A stretch of 64,000 nucleotides of DNA from NCBI RefSeq assembly GCF_003576455.2, contig NZ_CP032869.1:5146001-5210000 (forward strand), in the 5' to 3' direction. The notes under the pieces are model-generated. The model saw nothing but the letters and a program-made list of their open reading frames with translations, was not told the origin of the DNA and did not search any database. Made by a program: the position numbers and the translations under genes. Positions 48,018-58,091 of the stretch are shown here, in pieces (position 1 is the first letter of the stretch; each line of letters opens with the position of its first letter). The DNA is from Mucilaginibacter celer. GTDB taxonomy: Bacteria; Bacteroidota; Bacteroidia; Sphingobacteriales; Sphingobacteriaceae.

Positions 48018-49952
48018 ATGAAAAAGGCTGTTAAATACTGGTGTGGTGTTGGATTGTTGTTGTGTGTGTTTACCGTGTTTACTGCCTTTTTGCCGGGCTA
48101 TCCCAATCCGGGAGCGCTGAAATTCCCCTACAAACAAGCCGGTTTAACCCCGCAACAGGCAGCGGCCCATTTGCTTAGCCGATTTACCTACGGTGCCACG
48201 CCCGGCCAGGTGGACGAGGTTGTAAAACAAGGCCCCGAAAAATGGTTTTCCCAACAACTGGACGCGCAAATACCCGATGATTCCCTCAATCAGCTATTGG
48301 ATAAATACGAAGCACTTAAACTAAGCAATACCGAAATTGCAGCCCAATACCCTAAAAACGCGCAGGTGTTACGCATGGCTGTAAAAGATGGTGTGGTAAA
48401 CCGCGATTCGGTAAAAACAGATAGGAAGGCTTACCGCGAGCAATTGCAAAATTACATGCAACAAAACGGCCTCAAGCCTGAGCAGGACCTGCTGCGCCAG
48501 TTCATCAACCAAAAAATATTAAGAGCAGCTTACAGCAATAATCAGTTACAGGAGGTGATGACCAGCTTTTGGTTCAACCATTTTAATGTATCGGTAGTTA
48601 AAAATGATTGCGCCCAGTTTATCCCCGATTACGAGCGCGATGTGATCAGGCCGAACGCTTTGGGTAAGTTTAATGACTTGTTATTGGCCACGGCCAAATC
48701 TCCCGCCATGTTGTATTACCTGGATAATTTTAACAGTGCGGGTAATAATACGGATAAACCGCAAGTACAAAAACGCAGGCAGTTACTGCAGCAAATGCAA
48801 AGCGATACCGGGCGCATGGCCAATATGCCCAAACTGAAAGCTAAAAAAGCGCAGGGCCTTAATGAAAACTATGCCCGCGAAGTAATGGAGTTGCACACCC
48901 TTGGCGTTGACGGCGGTTATACCCAGCAGGATGTAACCCAGGCTGCCAAAGTACTTACCGGCTGGACGGTTTACCCCATGGGCAACTATGGCCAGGCAGG
49001 CCAAAAGCTGATGGAACGTATTGGTGACGATAACCTGCAAAGCCGTGGCTTTGTACACGAAGGCGACTTTCTGTTTAACCCTAACCGGCATGATACCGGC
49101 GAGAAAACAGTTTTAGGCCATCAGTTTGCTGCAGACGGTGGATATGAGGAGGGTGTAACTTTATTAAACATGCTTGCGCATCAGCAGGCTACTGCAAAAT
49201 TTATCTCTAAAAAAATAGCGGTACGTTTTGTGAACGATACTCCGCCGCAAACGCTTATTGATAAAATGGCCCGCACTTTTATGGATAAGGACGGCGATAT
49301 AAAACAGGTGCTGATCACGATGGTGAACTCGCCCGAGTTTTGGAGTGCTGCCGCTGTGCGCGAGAAAACTAAATCGCCCTTCGAGCTGGCTATCGGTTCT
49401 GTGCGGGCGCTGCATGCCGATGTTAACCAGCCTTACCAGTTGTTTAACTGGATTAATAAAATGGGCGAAAAAATGTACTACTACCAGGCCCCGACCGGTT
49501 TCCCCGATCGTGGCCAATACTGGATCAATACGGGCGCGCTGCTTAACCGCATGAACTTTGGCCTGGCCCTGGCCTCGGGAAGGATTCCCGGTGTAAAGAT
49601 TGATCTTGCCGCACTCAATAACCATCACGAACCAGAAAGCGCGCAGGCCGCGCTTAATACATACAGCAAACTGATTATGCCCGGGCGACCGCTTGATGAA
49701 ACCATCAAACGCCTTACCCCAATGCTTAACGACCCTAAACTGATGGAAAAAGTTGACGAAGCCAGCGCCAAAACTCCTGCTGCAACCATGGCACCGGCAA
49801 CCGGAAACGACGAAATGATGGACAGGCAAGCAGGCTTAAAAGGCAAACGGAAAAATAATTTTACAGCAATGCAAACCACCGCGGGCAATAACTCCATGCT
49901 GGCGCAGGTGGTGGGTGTTATTATTGGTTCGCCCGAATATCAGCGGCGTTAA
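48018..49952 (+). CDS. DUF1800 secreted protein
   Basis: The protein has 644 residues with an N-terminal hydrophobic segment (WCGVGLLLCVFTVFTAFLPGYP). DUF1800 features are the start AAHLLSRFTYGATPGQVDEVV, the segment LNENYAREVMELHTLGVDGGYTQQDVTQAAKVLTGWTV, and the end with GSPEYQRR. It is a large helical protein, function unknown. It is nearly always encoded next to a DUF1501 protein, as here; the two are likely exported together. The region after residue 570 is a low-complexity Ala/Thr/Met-rich linker. Confidence 0.93.
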   Translation: MKKAVKYWCGVGLLLCVFTVFTAFLPGYPNPGALKFPYKQAGLTPQQAAAHLLSRFTYGATPGQVDEVVKQGPEKWFSQQLDAQIPDDSLNQLLDKYEALKLSNTEIAAQYPKNAQVLRMAVKDGVVNRDSVKTDRKAYREQLQNYMQQNGLKPEQDLLRQFINQKILRAAYSNNQLQEVMTSFWFNHFNVSVVKNDCAQFIPDYERDVIRPNALGKFNDLLLATAKSPAMLYYLDNFNSAGNNTDKPQVQKRRQLLQQMQSDTGRMANMPKLKAKKAQGLNENYAREVMELHTLGVDGGYTQQDVTQAAKVLTGWTVYPMGNYGQAGQKLMERIGDDNLQSRGFVHEGDFLFNPNRHDTGEKTVLGHQFAADGGYEEGVTLLNMLAHQQATAKFISKKIAVRFVNDTPPQTLIDKMARTFMDKDGDIKQVLITMVNSPEFWSAAAVREKTKSPFELAIGSVRALHADVNQPYQLFNWINKMGEKMYYYQAPTGFPDRGQYWINTGALLNRMNFGLALASGRIPGVKIDLAALNNHHEPESAQAALNTYSKLIMPGRPLDETIKRLTPMLNDPKLMEKVDEASAKTPAATMAPATGNDEMMDRQAGLKGKRKNNFTAMQTTAGNNSMLAQVVGVIIGSPEYQRR

Positions 49953-49970
49953 TTGCAGGAGGATAACAAA

Positions 49971-51242
49971 ATGGTATCAAGAAGAGGATTTTTGAAATCG
50001 GGCGGATTGGCCCTGTTGGGTGTAGGATTAATGGGCGGCATCCCCGGCTTTTTAGCCGAGGCTGCTGCAAGCGAAAAAATTATATCGCCCTATAAAAAGA
50101 AAAAAACGCTGGTATGCATTTTTCAGCGTGGTGCTATGGACGGCCTGATGGCTGTTACGCCTTTTACCGATGAATATTTAAAAACCGCAAGGCCTAACCT
50201 GTTTATGTCGGCGGCTAAAAGCGGCGGTGGTAATCCGCTTATTGACTTGGACGGCCGCTTTGGTTTGCACCCGGCCATGAAAGCTTTCGAACCGATGTTC
50301 CGCGAAAAACGGCTGGGCATTGTGCACGGCATAGGCTCGCCAAACAACACCCGCTCGCATTTTGATGCGCAGGATTATATGGAATCGGGCACGCCATTTA
50401 ACAAAGGTACCGCAAGCGGTTGGTTGAACCGGGCAGTTGGCTTGCTGGGGCATGATGCGCTTACGCCATTTACGGCGGTGAGCCTTACATCGGCCATGCC
50501 GAGGTCTTTTTATGGCGATAACCCCTCGGTATCTATCAGCAACCTGCAGGATTTTGCCATCCAAATGCGCGGTAATCCTACAGGAGCCAATATGGCGGCC
50601 AAAAGTTTTGAAGATCTGTACGATCAAACTGCATCTGGCCTGCTGAAACAAACCGGAAAGGAAAGTTTTGAAGCTGTAAAAATGCTTCAGAAAACAGATA
50701 TCAAAAATTACAGCCCGGCTAACGGCGCCGTTTACCCCAACTCGGCGCTGGGTAATTCATTAAAGCAAATTGCCCAACTCATTAAGATGGATGTAGGCCT
50801 GGAAGTAGCCTTCGCCGAATCTAACGGCTGGGATACCCACTTTAACCAGGGCACCGAAAACGGCGTTTTCGCCCGCAATGTAGCCGACCTCAGCAACAGC
50901 ATTATGGCCCTCTGGACCGACCTCGGCACCTACCAGGACGATGTTACCGTAATGACCATGACCGAATTTGGCCGTACCGTACACCAAAACGGCACCGGCG
51001 GCACCGACCATGGCCGGGCATCGTGCAATTTTATTTTAGGCAATGATGTTGGCGGCGGTTTAGTTTACGGCAATGTAAAACCCCTCGCCATCGAAAACCT
51101 TGAGGATGGCCGCGACATGGCTGTTACTACTGATTTCAGGAGTGTATTCAGCTCGGTGGCGGATAGGCACCTTGGTATTAATAATGATCATGTATTATTC
51201 CCGGATTGGAAAGGTGAGCGTGTTAATGTGATGAGGGGGTAA
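49971..51242 (+). CDS. DUF1501 secreted protein with Tat signal
   Basis: The protein has 423 residues. I chose the ATG at 49971 because an aggagg-like ribosome-binding site lies just upstream; a TTG at 49953 is an alternative. The twin-arginine signal is SRRGFLKSGGLALLGVGLMGG. DUF1501 features: LVCIFQRGAMDGLMAV, HPAMKAFEPMFREKRLGIVHGIGSP, NGWDTHFNQG and MTEFGRTVHQNGTGGTDHG. It belongs to the alkaline phosphatase/sulfatase-like clan. It forms an operon with the DUF1800 gene, 18 bp apart. Confidence 0.93.
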   Translation: MVSRRGFLKSGGLALLGVGLMGGIPGFLAEAAASEKIISPYKKKKTLVCIFQRGAMDGLMAVTPFTDEYLKTARPNLFMSAAKSGGGNPLIDLDGRFGLHPAMKAFEPMFREKRLGIVHGIGSPNNTRSHFDAQDYMESGTPFNKGTASGWLNRAVGLLGHDALTPFTAVSLTSAMPRSFYGDNPSVSISNLQDFAIQMRGNPTGANMAAKSFEDLYDQTASGLLKQTGKESFEAVKMLQKTDIKNYSPANGAVYPNSALGNSLKQIAQLIKMDVGLEVAFAESNGWDTHFNQGTENGVFARNVADLSNSIMALWTDLGTYQDDVTVMTMTEFGRTVHQNGTGGTDHGRASCNFILGNDVGGGLVYGNVKPLAIENLEDGRDMAVTTDFRSVFSSVADRHLGINNDHVLFPDWKGERVNVMRG

Positions 51243-51326
51243 AAACATTGAGGCGGAGGGAAGAACCTGAGCTTAAAAGTGTTTTTTTATATTTGTATAT
51301 TTGATATCATCATAAAATTCAGGAAA

Positions 51327-51548
51327 ATGACAACATTAACTATTCAAATTCCGGATGGCGAAAGTTCTGTAATCGCAACCATTGCAGACCTTGTAAAGAA
51401 TGCAGGAGGCGAAATCAATATTGACATAGATGATGAAAATCTTAGTCAGCAGGAGTTTGACGCTTTGCAGGAAGGCTTAAAGGAGGCTATTTTGATTAAA
51501 AAAGGGATAGTAAAGGGTATACCCGCATCTCAATTGTGGAATGACTAA
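51327..51548 (+). CDS. Antitoxin of RelE-type toxin-antitoxin module
   Basis: The protein has 73 residues, starting at the ATG 51327 in MTTLTIQIPDGESSVIATIA. The C-terminus SQQEFDALQEGLKEAILIKKGIVKGIPASQLWND is helical. It overlaps the toxin gene by 8 bp, the usual antitoxin-first order. It should bind the toxin and repress the promoter. Confidence 0.85.
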   Translation: MTTLTIQIPDGESSVIATIADLVKNAGGEINIDIDDENLSQQEFDALQEGLKEAILIKKGIVKGIPASQLWND

Positions 51549-51888
51549 TACCGTATTAGTTTCAAAAGCATTTCAGCGGGATGCCAAGCACTTACTTAAA
51601 AAGTTTCCTACTCTTAAAATTTCAATTAATCAGTTAATCGCTGATTTAATTAAGAACCCTTATTTGGGTGTTGCTTACGGATCTGATATTTATAAAATAC
51701 GTTTGGCTGATTCCAGCAAGAGAACAGGCAAAAGCGGAGGTTTCAGAATCCTGTATTTCCATCTGATAAAAACAGAAGACGGAATTCAGATATTACTGAT
51801 GACGATTTTTGACAAGTCGGAAAAATCAACCATACCTAAAGCGGAAGCCATTAAAAGATTAAAGCAGATACTTGACGAAGAGCAATAA
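51541..51888 (+). CDS. RelE/ParE-family toxin
   Basis: The protein has 115 residues. The family pattern includes VSKAFQRDAKHLLKKFPTLKISINQLIADLIKNPYLGVAYGSDIYKIRLADSSKRTGKSGGFRILYF. RelE/ParE toxins cleave mRNA on the ribosome or poison gyrase. It is overlapped by the antitoxin gene. Similar cytotoxic repressor-type toxins occur in many Bacteroidota. Confidence 0.88.
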   Translation: MTNTVLVSKAFQRDAKHLLKKFPTLKISINQLIADLIKNPYLGVAYGSDIYKIRLADSSKRTGKSGGFRILYFHLIKTEDGIQILLMTIFDKSEKSTIPKAEAIKRLKQILDEEQ

Positions 51889-51931
51889 CTTCAAATCTTT
51901 TTTAACTTTCTTCCGATCGCGTTACACTGCG

Positions 51932-52318
51932 CTAAATTTCGGCCAGTAAGTAGCTATTGTACCGCTTTTTTTCAACGTGTTCAAAAAAATAAATCCGCCC
52001 GTTTTCAATCTTATCTAAAAAAATCAGGCTCCTGAAGTTTCCGTTAATCGTCACACTAAAAGTATCCGTATCAATAACAGCTAACTTAAAGCCATTACCT
52101 AAAAACCGTTTCACAAAAACAGGCACATAGATCAATTGCTTTTGAATAAGTAACGGCCCGCCAAAAAGTTGATTCGGTATAAAATGGCCATCAATAGACA
52201 GTTCACCAATTACAGGCCCGCCTTGTGATATTTCATGACAATTGTGGTAAACAATTTTTTTGTTGTTTACCAACAGATCAACATTGAAATCACCGGGCGT
52301 TTGAAAATTATCGATCAT
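51932..52318 (-). CDS. Hypothetical protein
   Basis: The protein has 128 residues, beta-rich by appearance (FNVDLLVNNKKIVYHNCHEI, VTINGNFRSLIFLDKIENGRIYFFEHV). It has no signal peptide and no membrane segment. I do not recognise a family. It is convergent with the toxin gene, which ends 43 bp away, but has no clear link to it. Confidence 0.6.
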   Translation of the reverse strand: MIDNFQTPGDFNVDLLVNNKKIVYHNCHEISQGGPVIGELSIDGHFIPNQLFGGPLLIQKQLIYVPVFVKRFLGNGFKLAVIDTDTFSVTINGNFRSLIFLDKIENGRIYFFEHVEKKRYNSYLLAEI

Positions 52319-52565
52319 AGATTATTGTCCTTTTAAAATATAACAAATATTGTTATTGCTAAAGAAAAACGACGCAGAATTAAAGCGAGTGATTAGTTTT
52401 GGGACGAGATGCCACGGTAACTAAACTTCAACCAGAATCCAAAATAACATCCGTTTTGCAATCAACTCCATCCTCCATATTGATACTCATCGACGAAAAT
52501 CTGAACCAATTTGTATAACAGCTGTTTATACTTTGTATCTAAATTTGTTTAAACCGCTATCCGCC

Positions 52566-53066
52566 ATGAAAAAACTGATCTGCCTGCTATGCTTCCTTGT
52601 GTCTTATTTCGTAACATCGGCACAACAAATAAAAGGCACCTACGCTATAAAAAACCAGCAAACGGGTATGCTGTTACGGGTTAAGGATGCCCGCCCAGAA
52701 AACGGCACCCCGCTGGTAGCCTACTATCCCGAAAACTGGAAATGCATGACCTGGGATTTTCAACAGGTTGAAGGCAATACCTATAAGCTTAAAAACCTGT
52801 TCACAGGCAAAACATTTCAACCTTTGGCCGAAGCTAATATTGGTGTAGCTTTAGAAGAAGAGCCTCTTAATGCCGATAATGTGAATCAGCAATATGAATT
52901 TGAGCCAATAGATAAAGACAGTTTCATGATTAAGCTGAAAGGCACCGATCTGTACCTTACCCCATCCGATAAAAAAGGCAGAGTGAACTCAAAGATCATC
53001 CTTGCTAAAAAAACCAATACTAAAGATCAGTACTGGGATATCTATCAGCAATCACCTACCATGTAA
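52566..53066 (+). CDS. Secreted protein with ricin-like beta-trefoil
   Basis: The protein has 166 residues starting at the ATG 52566, with a signal peptide (LICLLCFLVSYFVTSAQQ). The mature part has RICIN-like repeats: GTYAIKNQQTGMLLRVKD, NTYKLKNLFTGKTFQPLAE and FMIKLKGTDLYLTPSDKKG, each with a following W or F-containing strand. It is probably a carbohydrate-binding protein. It lies 15 bp upstream of the sugar dehydrogenase gene, so cotranscription is likely. Confidence 0.82.
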   Translation: MKKLICLLCFLVSYFVTSAQQIKGTYAIKNQQTGMLLRVKDARPENGTPLVAYYPENWKCMTWDFQQVEGNTYKLKNLFTGKTFQPLAEANIGVALEEEPLNADNVNQQYEFEPIDKDSFMIKLKGTDLYLTPSDKKGRVNSKIILAKKTNTKDQYWDIYQQSPTM

Positions 53067-53081
53067 TTAAATTTCCTGTTT

Positions 53082-54509
53082 ATGAAGTTAAAACCGGTTT
53101 ATGTTGTGGTAATGTTGTTTGGTATGGGGATGATAAGCGCCTTTATCAGCAATAAACAAATAAAAGCTACCGACACCCCGGTTGGTTTTAAAACAGATAC
53201 CCTGGTAACCAATGTTATTGTGCCCTGGCAAATCACTTTTTTGCCCGATGGCACCATGCTGTTTACTGAGCGTGCAGGCAGGGTGCGGATTTACCGGAAC
53301 AACAAGCTTTTACCCAAACCTGCACTTACAGTTAGCGATATCACCCTCGATAAAAAAACCGGTTTGCTGGGTATGTGTCTGCATCCGGCTTTCGCGCAAA
53401 ACAAGTGGATTTATATTGCCGGTAACTATACCGATAATAACCGCATCAGGGTACGCGTGGCCCGCTACGAATTCAGGAATGATTCACTGGTCAATCCGCT
53501 CACCATCATTAAAGATATTCCCGGCAATCAGAACCATACCGGCTGCAGGCTGCTGTTCGGGCCGGATAAAAAGCTGTACATCACAACCGGCGATGCCGAT
53601 CAGCCCATCCTTGCTCAGGACCTGAAAGCGCTTAATGGCAAAATTTTAAGGGTTAATGACGACGGAACAATCCCCGCCGATAACCCCTTTGCCCGAAATG
53701 ACACTGCCCGCAAAGAGATCTGGACTTACGGCCACCGTAACCCGCAGGGCCTGGCGTTTGAGCCCGGCACGGGCGTGTTGTTTGATACCGAACACGGCCC
53801 TACCGGCGGCGATGAAGTTAACATCATAAAACCGGGGCAAAACTATGGCTGGCCGGTAATTCATCACCAGGATACCCGCGAAGGTATGATCACTCCCCTG
53901 CTGGAATATACGCCATCCATCGGCCCCTCGGAGGCTGTGTTTTACAAGGGCAGTGCTTTCCCCGAATTAAAGGGGAATTTGCTGGTAGCCTGTTTGCGGG
54001 GAGAATCCATCCTGCGGATAACGTTGAATAATGATAAACCTGTAAGCCAGGAAGTATTGCTTAAAAAACAATACGGCCGCATCCGCTCGCTGGTGGTTGG
54101 GCCCGATGGTTACCTGTATATCTCCACCTCGCATTATGATCCGCCCGAAGGCAAAGGCGAACCGCCTTATGATATGATCCTGAGGCTAAGGCCATCTAAT
54201 GAAACCGTAAAGCAACGTGTGCAAAGTATCGCTATCAATAAAAAAAGCGCTGCCAAAAAGCAAACGCCGGCTGTTATGTTTCAGCAATTATGTGCCTCAT
54301 GCCATGGCGATCATTTACAAGGTACCGAAAAAACTAAAAGTTTGCTTGGTCGTAATTTTAGCCACGGCGTCAGCAAAGCGGCAATCATTAACAATATTAA
54401 CAATGGCATCATTGCCAAAGGCATGCCCTCATGGCGCGGTGCTATCAGCGAAAAGGATATCGTTAAAATTGCCGACTATGTGTGGACAGTATCTAAAAAG
54501 AAACCATAA
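53082..54509 (+). CDS. PQQ-type sugar dehydrogenase fused to cytochrome c
   Basis: The protein has 475 residues with an N-terminal signal segment (VVVMLFGMGMISAFISNKQ). The glucose/sorbosone dehydrogenase beta-propeller (about 35-370) has NHTGCRLLFGPDKKLYITTGD, GHRNPQGLAFEPGTGVLFDTEHGP and NYGWPVIHH. The C-terminal cytochrome c domain has CASCH (Cys404, Cys407, His408) and an axial Met in KGMPSW. It should oxidise a sugar aldehyde in the periplasm and pass electrons through the fused heme. The PQQ cofactor is inferred from the family. Confidence 0.93.
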   Translation: MKLKPVYVVVMLFGMGMISAFISNKQIKATDTPVGFKTDTLVTNVIVPWQITFLPDGTMLFTERAGRVRIYRNNKLLPKPALTVSDITLDKKTGLLGMCLHPAFAQNKWIYIAGNYTDNNRIRVRVARYEFRNDSLVNPLTIIKDIPGNQNHTGCRLLFGPDKKLYITTGDADQPILAQDLKALNGKILRVNDDGTIPADNPFARNDTARKEIWTYGHRNPQGLAFEPGTGVLFDTEHGPTGGDEVNIIKPGQNYGWPVIHHQDTREGMITPLLEYTPSIGPSEAVFYKGSAFPELKGNLLVACLRGESILRITLNNDKPVSQEVLLKKQYGRIRSLVVGPDGYLYISTSHYDPPEGKGEPPYDMILRLRPSNETVKQRVQSIAINKKSAAKKQTPAVMFQQLCASCHGDHLQGTEKTKSLLGRNFSHGVSKAAIINNINNGIIAKGMPSWRGAISEKDIVKIADYVWTVSKKKP

Positions 54510-54553
54510 AACAACGGTAACACCAAAACACAATTGCTGCTAAAGAACAACAA

Positions 54554-54583
54554 CAAAGGCATCCCGTTACCGAAATGCCTTTG
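54554..54583. terminator. Hairpin between convergent sugar dehydrogenase and M16 genes
   Basis: A perfect 9-bp stem (caaaggcat at 54554-54562, atgcctttg at 54575-54583) lies in the 93-bp gap between two convergent genes. The minus strand is followed by TTGTTGTTCTTT, so it may end the M16 transcript; the + strand lacks a T-run. Confidence 0.6.
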
Positions 54584-54602
54584 CTCATATTGTTAGTTGC
54601 TT

Positions 54603-57464
54603 CTATTTCTTTTCGGGCATTAAAATCAGCTTAATTAAATTTTTACCGCTCAGGTATTTGTTGGCAGCATCTTTAGTGCTTTGCGGAGTTATTTGTTCCA
54701 GGTTGCTTACGTGGCTCAAAATCTGGTCGGGGTTTTCACCGTTCTGAGCAGATGAGGCAAGGTAGCCGGCCCAAAAAGCATTTTGTTTTAATTGCTGCTG
54801 GGTTCCGCGGGCTTCTTCGGCTACAAATTTCTGGATATCGGCCGGGAGGGCGCCGTTCAGTTTAATCTTGCCAATCTCGTCCATGGTAGCGGCAACCAAC
54901 TTATCCACATTTTCAGGAGCGCAACCAAAAGAGATGGTGAAAGTGTAGCGCGAGCTCGGAATTTTATGATAGCTTGCCCTTACACCCGGCGCGTACACAC
55001 CGCTTTCCTGTTCGCGCAGGCGTTCAATCAGTTTAATATTTAGTACTTCTTCCAGGGCATCAATCTGGATGTTATTCGCTTCGGCATAATCAAAATCGCC
55101 GCTAAACACCATTTGCACGGTGCTTTTTTCGCCAACGCCTTTGTTTACCGTTTTGGTGATGATGCCCGGAGGCGGCTGGATGTTGAGATTTTTATAGGTT
55201 TCCTTGCTGTTGGTTGATGGCAGGCCGCCTAAATAATGCTCGATGTAGGGTTTAATGGCATCAACCGTAAAATTACCCACAAAAGTAAAGGTAAAGCCGC
55301 TGGCATCGCCAAAGCGTTTTTTATAAAAACTGTAGGCCTTATCAAGTGTTGCGGCATTCAGCCTTGGCAGGGTGGTAACCATTGCCCTGAAGTTGTAATT
55401 ATTTAACACCGCCGATACCGTATCCTGGTAAACACTGCCCGGATCAAGCCCGCGGTTGGCAAGCACGGCACGGGTTTGCTCCATATTGGCATCCCAAATG
55501 TCCTGATCTTTACGGGGCTGGGTAAAATAAAGATAGATGAGCTGCATCGCTGTCTCAAAATCGGCAGGCGAAGCGTTGGCCGAAATTCCCTGCACCGATT
55601 CGCCAATGTATGGCGAAACATTCAGGTCTTTACCTGCCAGCTTTTTATCAAGCATGCCCTGGTTAAACTGGGCAATGCCGCTACCCGCAATGATAGGCGC
55701 GGCAAGATTGGCCGAAGTAAATTCATCATCACTGGCCAGCGATGTACCGCCGAAAGCATAGCCACTTATCAGGATCTGGTCGTTACGGTATTCGGTTGGC
55801 TTTAAAATAGCTTTAACGCCGTTGGCCAGGGTAAGTGTGGTTGTACCTAAATTTTCGTCGGTATCCTGTTTCATGGTTTTGCTGCCTTCGGGAATTTTGT
55901 CCAACAGCGGGTCTGACGAAACATTATCAACATAAGCGGTAACATTCTGGCCGCCGGTAGTTATCCAGTTCAGTAAGGTTTTTTCATCAGGTAAAGAAGC
56001 TTTATCTTTATCGGGGGCCTGTAATATCACTGCCCGGTTTTGGTCGCTTATAAATTTGCCGGCCATGGCATTCATATCAGCCAGGCTTACTTTATAAATA
56101 TTACCGATGTAAAAATTGTATTCAAAATCGATACCCGGAATAGCTTCGCCTGTTAAAAAGTTAGCCTGGTATTCGCGCACAAAACGCACCGATGGGGTTT
56201 TGTCCTTTTCGCGGTAGGCATTGCCTATGCCCACCAAAGCGTCCTGCTTGGCACGTTCCAGTTCGGTTAGGGTAAAGCCAAATTTGCGTGCACGTTCTGA
56301 TTCGGCCACTACGGCTTTAACCGCTTTTTCAAGTTCGCCGGGTTTGGCCACTACCAATGAGGTGTAAGCATCCTGATCGCCAATAAAATTGCCGTAGCTG
56401 GTGCGGCCATATAAAAACGGCGGATTAGGTTTTTGCAGCAATTCATTTAAGCGGGCGTTAAGCATCTGGTTAAACAATTGCACGCGCACCTGCTGCATAT
56501 AATCGCCGGTGGTTTTGGTTACCGTGCCCGGGTGGCGTACCACAATCTGGGCTATGGTGTATGGATATTCGGGATCGGTAACAATTTTTACCGCAGTTCC
56601 CGGCGTAGCGGGTACCGTGTATTTGGTACGCGGCTTTTCTGCAGCGGGGTTTTTAAGCGGAGAAAAATTTTGTTTGATGAGTGCCTCAACACGTTTCGGA
56701 TCAAAATCGCCAACGGCAATTACAGCCTGCAAATCCGGGCGGTACCAATCCTGGTAAAAGGCTTTGATGGTTTCAGGTTTAAAATTTTTCAGGATATCTT
56801 CTTTACCTATAGGCAAACGAAGTGCATATCTTGAGTTATTAAGCAGCGTAGGCAGCGTTTGCTGCTGCATCCGCTCCTGGGCGTTTTTGCCGCGCAGGCG
56901 TTCTTCTTCCAATACCACACCACGTTCCTTATCAATTTCGGCGGGGTCAAAGCTTACATAACCGGCCCAGTTGGCCAGGATATTGAAACCTTTTTCAAAT
57001 ACGGCAACGGTATCAGTTGGTAAGGGCAGCTGGTATACGGTTTCGTTAAATGAAGTATAGGCATTTAAGTCGGCTCCAAATTTTACGCCTGATTTTTGCA
57101 GGTAATCAACCATTTGGTTTTTAGGAAAATCGCGGGTACCGTTAAAGGCCATGTGCTCGGTAAAGTGAGCCAGACCCTGCTGGTCGTCGTTCTCTAAAAC
57201 CGAACCGGCTTTGTTAACCAGGTAAAGCTCGGCGCGTTTTGCGGGCTCGGCGTTGGCACGGATATAATAAGTTAAACCGTTGGGCAGCTTGCCGATAATT
57301 ACATTTTGATCTACCGGTAAAACATCACTTTTAGGCGCAATACCAATCGTGCCCGGTTTATTTTTAGGAGATGGAACGGGTTTCTTTTTTACTTGCGCGA
57401 AAGCGCTTCCGGCCGAAAGGGTTAAAGCCAGCAAGGCTAACGGAACGTACTTGTTCAGGTTCAT
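54603..57464 (-). CDS. M16-family zinc metalloprotease
   Basis: The protein has 953 residues with a signal peptide (VPLALLALTLSAGSAFAQ). The inverted zinc motif HFTEH lies in LAHFTEHMAFNGT, and the downstream Glu of the M16 active site lies in DKERGVVLEEERLR. Two M16 peptidase repeats are present (about 50-490 and 515-950); the second is inactive, as usual. It should degrade peptides in the periplasm, like pitrilysin-type or PqqL-like peptidases. Confidence 0.95.
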   Translation of the reverse strand: MNLNKYVPLALLALTLSAGSAFAQVKKKPVPSPKNKPGTIGIAPKSDVLPVDQNVIIGKLPNGLTYYIRANAEPAKRAELYLVNKAGSVLENDDQQGLAHFTEHMAFNGTRDFPKNQMVDYLQKSGVKFGADLNAYTSFNETVYQLPLPTDTVAVFEKGFNILANWAGYVSFDPAEIDKERGVVLEEERLRGKNAQERMQQQTLPTLLNNSRYALRLPIGKEDILKNFKPETIKAFYQDWYRPDLQAVIAVGDFDPKRVEALIKQNFSPLKNPAAEKPRTKYTVPATPGTAVKIVTDPEYPYTIAQIVVRHPGTVTKTTGDYMQQVRVQLFNQMLNARLNELLQKPNPPFLYGRTSYGNFIGDQDAYTSLVVAKPGELEKAVKAVVAESERARKFGFTLTELERAKQDALVGIGNAYREKDKTPSVRFVREYQANFLTGEAIPGIDFEYNFYIGNIYKVSLADMNAMAGKFISDQNRAVILQAPDKDKASLPDEKTLLNWITTGGQNVTAYVDNVSSDPLLDKIPEGSKTMKQDTDENLGTTTLTLANGVKAILKPTEYRNDQILISGYAFGGTSLASDDEFTSANLAAPIIAGSGIAQFNQGMLDKKLAGKDLNVSPYIGESVQGISANASPADFETAMQLIYLYFTQPRKDQDIWDANMEQTRAVLANRGLDPGSVYQDTVSAVLNNYNFRAMVTTLPRLNAATLDKAYSFYKKRFGDASGFTFTFVGNFTVDAIKPYIEHYLGGLPSTNSKETYKNLNIQPPPGIITKTVNKGVGEKSTVQMVFSGDFDYAEANNIQIDALEEVLNIKLIERLREQESGVYAPGVRASYHKIPSSRYTFTISFGCAPENVDKLVAATMDEIGKIKLNGALPADIQKFVAEEARGTQQQLKQNAFWAGYLASSAQNGENPDQILSHVSNLEQITPQSTKDAANKYLSGKNLIKLILMPEKK

Positions 57465-57535
57465 TATAAAGTTTAAATAGTCAGGGTACTAAGATGCGAA
57501 ACGAAAATCTTAGTTACAAAGTATAGTTTTGAAAA

Positions 57536-58090
57536 TTAATGTTCTTCAGGCGTTTTTGGCGCTGGCAGAGGTATAGAAGGCGTAATGAATTCCATAACAG
57601 CAGGCGGGTCGGTATGCTTGTAAGCCAAAGCCAGGTTTTGTTCCAGTTCGGTGTTATGTTCGGCTGTAATATCCAGCGTTAAAGTGTTCACACGCTGTAA
57701 TAATTCCGCGTTTACTGCAACGAATTTTTTTCCGATGGGAGAATTATAAAAAGAATTAAGTTGATTAAGCTCTGCTTCGGTGAACCCGGCGGCATAAATA
57801 GAGGTTAACTTTTCTTTAAGTACTTTCCAGCTTAAATATTTTCTATTAAAGGCTTTCATCACTTTTATATAAGCCGCACGCTGGTTATCATCAATTTTTT
57901 CTGCCATCTGTTTAATCACATTATCCATCATAACATCAAATTGATCTTGGGTGCGGGAGGCAATAAGAAACTCTTCTGCAGCTTTTAGGTGCGACGCGGT
58001 GAAAGTTTGATTGTTTGTTTGCGCCTTTAAGGTTGAAAAAGAAAGCAGGATTATGCCTGCCAGTGCGATAAGTTTAAGTTTTAAGTTCAT
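57536..58090 (-). CDS. DUF2059 secreted protein
   Basis: The protein has 184 residues with a signal peptide (LIALAGIILLSFSTLKAQ). The DUF2059 core includes VLKEKLTSIYAAGFTEAELNQLNSFYNSPIGKKF. The function is unknown; family members are alpha-helical periplasmic proteins. It starts one base after the acetyltransferase-like gene stop. Confidence 0.9.
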   Translation of the reverse strand: MNLKLKLIALAGIILLSFSTLKAQTNNQTFTASHLKAAEEFLIASRTQDQFDVMMDNVIKQMAEKIDDNQRAAYIKVMKAFNRKYLSWKVLKEKLTSIYAAGFTEAELNQLNSFYNSPIGKKFVAVNAELLQRVNTLTLDITAEHNTELEQNLALAYKHTDPPAVMEFITPSIPLPAPKTPEEH

Positions 58091-58091
58091 T